Source: Funneliformis mosseae
Lineage: Eukaryota > Glomeromycota > Glomeromycetes > Glomerales > Glomeraceae
Assembly (NCBI GenBank): GCA_910592005.1
Contig: CAJVPP010002417.1
Span: 1-14,927 of the forward strand
DNA: 14,927 nucleotides
Direction: 5' to 3'
Shown: positions 10,034 to 14,927 of the stretch, one piece after another
Layout of the letters: every line of letters begins with the position of its first letter
Numbering within the stretch: position 1 is the first letter of the stretch
Made by a program: the position numbers and the translations under genes
Notes under the pieces: model-generated
What the model was told of the DNA's origin: nothing
Seen by the model: only the letters and a program-made list of their open reading frames with translations
Database searches by the model: none

Positions 10034-10492
10034 GTATGTATTTTATTATTATTTTTACTTTTCGTTTCCGGCCGTAGCCATCAAATTGTCCCGTTACCAT
10101 TCATTGTACATTTTAATATCTTAGACATGTTACGCAATCAAATTAAGTTTATTAGAAATTAAACTCTGTGTTTTATCTTTTCTTATTACACATTTAAAAA
10201 AAATATTTATAACAGCTGCTATAAGCATTAACCAAAATATTAAAAAACACTGACTATATTACATATTTTGATAGCGAAAAAATAAGTTTTTATTATGGAG
10301 GATGAAATAAAATTAATAATAATAATGAAGAACTTCGAAATATTTCCTTATTGCGGAAGATTACCAAAAATGACGTAGTCGCAAAAGAAAAATTAATGGC
10401 GTAGAAGTAGATTATTCAAGACCAATTTTATATCTGATAACAATTTATCAAAAACTATACTTCTCACATATATGGATCTAGTTGCTTCGTAA

Positions 10493-10555
10493 GGGTCGGG
10501 TCGTGTCGGGTTTGCATATCGAACTCGAACCCGTTAATAATTACAGAACCCAATT
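10493..10555. repeat. GGGTCG-rich repeat patch 1
   Basis: GGGTCGGGTCGTGTCGGGTT starts at 10493, followed by CTCGAACCCG at 10524-10533, which pairs imperfectly with CGGGTTTG at 10507-10514. It stands out sharply from the AT-rich flanks and shares motifs with 11218-11345. Confidence 0.55.
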
Positions 10556-11217
10556 TCGACACTTTTCAAGGGTAATATTAATGCCGAAAATACAACTACT
10601 AATAATTAATCATTTTATTTATAATAAACGTGTGTCATAGTAAAAACTTGAAAAAAATTTAAAAGTTTTTCTTATTTTAAAATTTATTTTTCTTTATTTG
10701 TTGTGCATTAACCCTAATTACGTCTTTTCCACCAGGATTTCAAACGCAAATAAGCGAAAATTGTATTAGCTTTAAGATAACCTATTTTGTTGATATTAGA
10801 CTGGTTTCCGTCAGAAATCCCGTTCTATTGGAACACTTGTTGCTTTATTAAAAAAATGTATATAATAATCGATATTTTTTTTCTTTATACCTGTAATTGC
10901 AAGATAATCTCTAGATATTTACTAAATGTGGATTTTCGGTTTCATGTAACTATATATAATTTAAATGAACTAATCAATTAAATAAATTACAATTTTTCAA
11001 AAATATGATTAAAATTACATCATATTCATCATTATTGATTTCTACTTCTACATAGCTGTTATATAGTTGGCGTTATAAATATTAAGAAATATTCCCGAAT
11101 AAAGCTTGTCTACATATTTGATCTTTGCCTATATAATATAGTTCATTTTATTTTAATATTACTTAAAAAAGTTTAACATATCGAAGTCGATAAAACAAAA
11201 AAAAAAAAATAGATCAT

Positions 11218-11345
11218 CCGGGGTCGAGCAAAACCATAACCCTGACCGACAGGTTTTATTAAATTAGGACTCGGTCATAAAGACGATAATCCCGACTCGA
11301 ATTAATTCTCGAGTCGGGTCGAATGACCCGGGTCGATTCAATCAG
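11218..11345. repeat. GGGTCG-rich repeat patch 2 with 10-bp palindrome
   Basis: CCCGACTCGA (11291-11300) and TCGAGTCGGG (11309-11318) are exact reverse complements around 8 nt. Other GGGTCGA/TCGACCC-type words surround them (11221, 11315, 11329). This looks like the same family as the patch at 10493, perhaps in another orientation. It is non-coding by inspection. Confidence 0.6.
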
Positions 11346-11991
11346 ATCGGAGTACTACATGAATCAAAAAGGTTCACCATTATCTAGATGTATAGACTGG
11401 CAAGTAGAACATATTTGTCTATTTTGAATTTTGTCGAGATATCAAAATAAGCGAAAGAGAAAGGCTATCATTCATAAAATATGATCAGAAGTAAATCGAA
11501 TACAGATTATAATGTGTTCAAGATTTTCATTTAGCGTAATGGTCGATATTGTGATCATAACAACCAAACAAACATATTGCAAGTGAAGGCTTTATATATG
11601 AAAGGGACAATTTTAATAATTATTATTTCATCCATTGTTAAAAATTTCGCAAAAGATGTATGTATTTTTATTGCTTTTGACATTCTTTATATAATATACA
11701 CCAAAAAATAAACTTTGATGAACATTTTATCAAAACACCGTTAACTTTAATTTGAAAATCAGTGCATCATTATTATATATCGAAATCTATAATAAACAAA
11801 TTCTAATCAGCAAGAAAGTTTAAAGATCATATTCCACAAATCAATCTTACAGTAAAAACAGTCAAAATAATAATTAGTATCATAAATCTAATGTACGATT
11901 AATTAATTGTTTGCTATGTTAATAGGTGGATGGGAAAATAGATGACGAAAATACTTTAAATAAGGATAAGAAGTCATATTAACATATGTTA

Positions 11992-12245
11992 TATCGGCGA
12001 TTGAGCGGTAAATAACTTATATTTTCATGGTTACTTACGTCCACCCGTAAAAAAAATTGACGTTAAATGGATCACGTGTTAATCGACAATAAATAAACTT
12101 TACAACTTTACTCAAAAAATTTAAATAATAATACACAAATTAAAATTTCTAAATAATCCATAATACAATCTAAAGCATCTAAAAATATTGAATTGATAAA
12201 ACTATTCATTTATCAAAATAAGTCGTGTGTTCAAAATACAATAGC
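11992..12245 (+). repeat. Repeat copy 2, lacking the left foldback arm
   Basis: TCGGCGA at 11994-12000 and TTGAGCGGTAAATAACT at 12001-12017 match the right arm of copy 1 (6848-6872). The following DNA aligns loosely through TTACG.CC and GACGT, then strongly at 12155-12184. In-frame residues IQSKASKNIE parallel LQPKTSKITDIE of copy 1. The ATG of copy 1 is not conserved. The left foldback arm is absent and is replaced by a different 12-bp palindrome, TAACATATGTTA, at 11980-11991. Confidence 0.55.
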
Positions 12246-12258
12246 AACTTAATACTAT

Positions 12259-12340
12259 TATTTATTAGGCGAGTTGGAACGCTGCAGGCTTGTGGGTTTA
12301 GCTTCATATTTCGGGTTGGCTTTCTTCGAAATTAAACGCG
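12259..12340 (+). pseudogene. Paralogous exon-like segment, probably a gene fragment
   Basis: The frame reads YYYLLGELERCRLVGLASYF then GLAFFEIKR and ends in the same phase at a GTATGC donor (12341), as in the segment ending at 10033. A T-rich tract ending TTTAG at 12485 could close an intron, after which the frame stops within five codons (TAG 12500-12502). There is no ATG. An acceptor-like TTATTAG lies at 12262-12268. It sits immediately after repeat copy 2 and may be a duplicated piece of the same gene family as 9952-10033. Confidence 0.25.
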
Positions 12341-12502
12341 GTATGCATTTTTTTTTTTATTATAATTTTCCATGTTGTCGTTATTTTTATAATTTAAATT
12401 TTCTTACTTTCATATAAATCGTTTTTTACCGAAAAAATTCCGCCTTTTTGATTTGATTATATTTTTTTTTTTCTTTTTTCTTTAGGCTTTTTGATAATTT
12501 AG

Positions 12503-14182
12503 GGAATATTTTAATTTTATTTTGTCCAAATCTAAAAATCTGACATAAAAAAAAAATTATACCATAATGTGGCCTGCCAAAACTGTTGTCCATTTAGCCA
12601 ATCAAATGGTAAGAAAACTTCGCAAACCCTATAATTAGGCACTCTTTTTTTAAATAAAAAATTGTCTTAAAAGTACAATAATCGGATATAATTATTACAT
12701 TATTATATCGTATCAAGAAATTGACGATTACAATTTGAGTAATTCTCAATGAAATCATTTAAAAATTTTTTTATAATGTATGGAGGGGACAAAATGCTGT
12801 GCTATAGATAATCTGATGAATGTTTTTCGCTTCCGTCTACCACAAAATTAATTCATCAGCATCTCTTTAACATTCAAAACATGAATTTTTCATAAATTGA
12901 CGTCAAATAGTAACATATATATTTTTCTAACTTTACCCACTTTACCCCTAAATTAATATATAAGCGTTCTCTTTCCTGGCCTTTCCGCGGAAAATTCCTC
13001 TACAATAACGTTTTCTTCCTCTAGCAGATTTTCTTAAATTACTATTTATGTTTAATGACTAAATATAAACGTGCATAAAAATTAATAGACTTACCATCTT
13101 TTTCGGAGTAAGCAATTCCCTTATCATGTTTCTCTTGTTCAAAACATCAACACTTACATAATAAAAATTGGACAAGTAAATAAATTTTAAAATCTAAGGT
13201 AACCGAAGGAAAATTAAAAAGGACTGAGGAATTCCCTAAGCAAAATATTTAATACGGAAAGTTGAAATTAATTAAAGTTCATTGATGAATTTGTGTTCAA
13301 GAACAGTCGCATACCATATCTATTCCAACAAAAGAAGAATGTTTTGGGATCAGAATATAGAAAATGGACCGGAAAAAGCCGTCATTATCTTGAATAGTTC
13401 TTTTTACTTTTGTTATTTAAAAAAATGAAAACTCAGTACTAATTTTATTGAAAAATCTAATATGTCAGTTGAAAATTATTTAAGAATTATTTAATATTTA
13501 TTTTAAAAAAAAAAATCTTAAAAGCAAAGGTCCGTTTTATTAGCCGACAAATTTAATGCGCTAACGGCAAAATTTCGTGACCGACTACCTTTTTATCGTT
13601 ATCTGAAATAAATTTCCAAAAATAAGGAATAGGTTGAGACACGTCTTATTTAATCCATTTGAAAAACCCGAGTAAAATTTTTGTTCGTATTTACTGACTC
13701 TTTAATTCTAACATATGTATATTTGTTTTACGATGGGAGTAGAATTCACCGATGGCACAAAGGTATGAATATGATGTTGGGGCATTATTTGTATCTGATT
13801 GTAAAGTCTACGTTCGATCATTTAATTCAGCTAATAATTCAATAAATTTAACAATTTACTTAAATTACTACTATTTTCATTCAATAAAATGGTGATTTTC
13901 ATCGACGGCTTTCTTTTACTCTTAATTCTTTTTTCTAATTTTTTTATGGATCGTATCTGTTACCCATTTTACGAAAATTCTTTCTTTTTATTAAGGAACG
14001 ATAAATTTATCAAATAGTCTATATGAAGTAGACTAAACAATAACTTTTTTAGAAGAATCAGAAAAAAAGAGGTAGAAACAGTATTGTAAAGATGATGTAA
14101 AAAAAATTGAATTAATATCAATTTATAAAAAAAAAAAAAATAAAATCACAATTAATTCCTTTTTTTACATAATATCATATTT
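12503..14182. other. Gene-free stretch with coding-like fragments only
   Basis: No secure gene. Two short coding-like patches are discussed under findings: minus strand 12948-13140, and a 14-codon ATG frame at 12567-12608 followed by GTAAGA. The rest is AT-rich with A and T tracts. Confidence 0.4.
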
Positions 14183-14307
14183 ATGAATTTAAAAGCAAAG
14201 TTTAATCTGTTTTTATGGGATGATGACGTGATAAAAAGTTTAAAGAATGTAGAAACAATCGGACATAAAATAACAATGAAAATTTTGACTTTTAATTTAT
14301 AACTAGG

Positions 14308-14472
14308 GTATATCCATCTCCACTGCTACCACACCCCGCTGTCCAAAACTTATGGAACGAATCAACTCAAAGAAGAACCCAAATTAATTCACCAGTCATT
14401 GTGCCCAATAAGAATAATAGTAATATTAATTTAATAAAAAAATCATTATCCCGAAAGAAATTATCAAAATAA
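14308..14472 (+). other. Possible terminal exon, Pro/Ser/Asn-rich
   Basis: After TAACTAG at 14300-14306 a 54-codon frame runs to TAA 14470-14472. It begins VYPSPLLPHPAVQNLW and ends in a basic tail (SLSRKKLSK). The first 90 nt are richer in C than the flanks. It has no ATG. An upstream ATG frame (14183-14302, MNLKAKFNLFLWDDD...) ends at TAA just before it in another phase. It could be one exon of an unseen gene, a frameshifted relic, or chance. Confidence 0.2.
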
Positions 14473-14638
14473 AACTTAAGTGGTCAACTCAACCAAATCC
14501 GTCGAAGTTTTCAAAATTATCTTGAAAAGTTTTGAAAAATGAATATTTTTGTATTTTGTACTTTTGGTTGTAAAAAATAATAATAATAAAAATAAATAAA
14601 TTTTTAAAAAGAAATAAAATAAATGTAAACCGATTTTT

Positions 14639-14749
14639 CGGTATTGGGGCGCATCGCCGAATCGAGTAAAAATTTTAAAAAAATAAACTCTCTTCTGCGC
14701 CTTTTTATTGATTTTAGGCGGTATCGGACCGCAGCGTCGAACGGGTAAG
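14639..14749 (+). repeat. Imperfect 30-bp direct repeat with GTAA end
   Basis: Unit 1 (14639-14669) and unit 2 (14719-14748) share CGGTAT, then GG..(G/C)CGCA.CG.CGAA and a terminal GTAA, differing at about five positions and one indel. The 49-nt spacer is AT-rich and ends TTGATTTTAG, a splice-acceptor-like string. Unit 2 ends GGGTAAGT, donor-like. They could be duplicated mini-exons or simply a GC-rich tandem repeat. Confidence 0.5.
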
Positions 14750-14854
14750 TAAGTATTTGAACTTTATTTTACACCACTGTCCATTAAGCTGAATGCATAA
14801 TATGCGTAAAGCATTAAGCTTTGCATATATAAAAATGACAGAACTATATTTGGG

Positions 14855-14927
14855 AGGTTTGCTATTAAAATCGAGTTACGAACATAGTAAATCATATGAT
14901 CCGTAACGTGATTTTAATAGCAAACCT
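14855..14927. repeat. 18-bp perfect inverted repeat at the window end
   Basis: AGGTTTGCTATTAAAATC (14855-14872) is the exact reverse complement of GATTTTAATAGCAAACCT (14910-14927). After a three-base step with two mismatches the inner TTACG (14876-14880) and CGTAA (14902-14906) also pair, and the loop centre is the palindrome ATCATATGAT (14891-14900). This resembles a short MITE or foldback element. The arm may continue beyond the window. Confidence 0.75.

Noticed and set aside
10787..10981. 64-codon plus-strand frame
   Set aside because: AT-driven hydrophobic string without motif, paralogue or splice context.
13270..13412. Plus-strand frame LKFIDEFVFKNSRIPYLF... ending at TAG
   Set aside because: About 40 codons with no ATG, no recognised family and a length within chance expectation.
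1..14927. CRISPR arrays, bacterial operons, rRNA genes
   Set aside because: No regularly spaced repeats, no ribosome-binding-site-led gene clusters and no conserved rRNA cores were seen; the intron and family content are eukaryotic.

Overview
The window is strongly AT-rich eukaryotic DNA full of homopolymer A and T tracts, with one intact intron-containing gene and several decayed ones. The gene content points to an arbuscular mycorrhizal fungus of the Glomeromycotina, most likely Rhizophagus irregularis or a close relative. The signs are a BTB-BACK-TLDc protein, a decayed BTB-SPRY protein and a decayed MULE transposase with a SWIM zinc finger, all greatly expanded families in that lineage. 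This assignment is inferred from remembered family features; no database search was run.

Layout. 1-2219 is non-coding, with a CACTAA-type microsatellite, a 16-bp direct repeat and a small GC-rich island near 715-860. 2220-3105 (+) is a BTB-SPRY pseudogene with two nonsense codons, several frameshifts and a large internal deletion. 3106-5436 shows no recognisable gene. 5437-6085 (-) is a MULE transposase relic that keeps the SWIM motif. 6571-6604 holds a perfect hairpin. 6780-7148 is a repeat made of a foldback with long inverted arms plus a decayed small reading frame. A second, collinear copy lacking the left arm lies at 11992-12245. 7355-7407 holds another inverted repeat.

7682-9175 (+) is the only confident intact gene: two exons, a 75-nt intron and a 472-residue BTB-BACK-TLDc product, with a TATA-like box upstream and AATAAA downstream. 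9952-10033 and 12259-12340 hold two paralogous exon-like segments, each ending in a hydrophobic segment at a GTATG splice donor. 10493-11345 contains two GGGTCG-rich repeat patches, the second with a 10-bp perfect palindrome. The right end has an imperfect 30-bp direct repeat (14639 and 14719) and an 18-bp perfect inverted repeat at 14855-14927 that reaches the window edge.

Taken together this looks like a gene-poor, repeat-rich accessory region in which a fast-evolving BTB gene sits among relics of other expanded families and DNA transposons. I see no sign that the genes form a pathway. The BTB-BACK-TLDc protein is probably a Cullin-3 substrate adaptor, and the remaining elements are mostly mobile-element debris.
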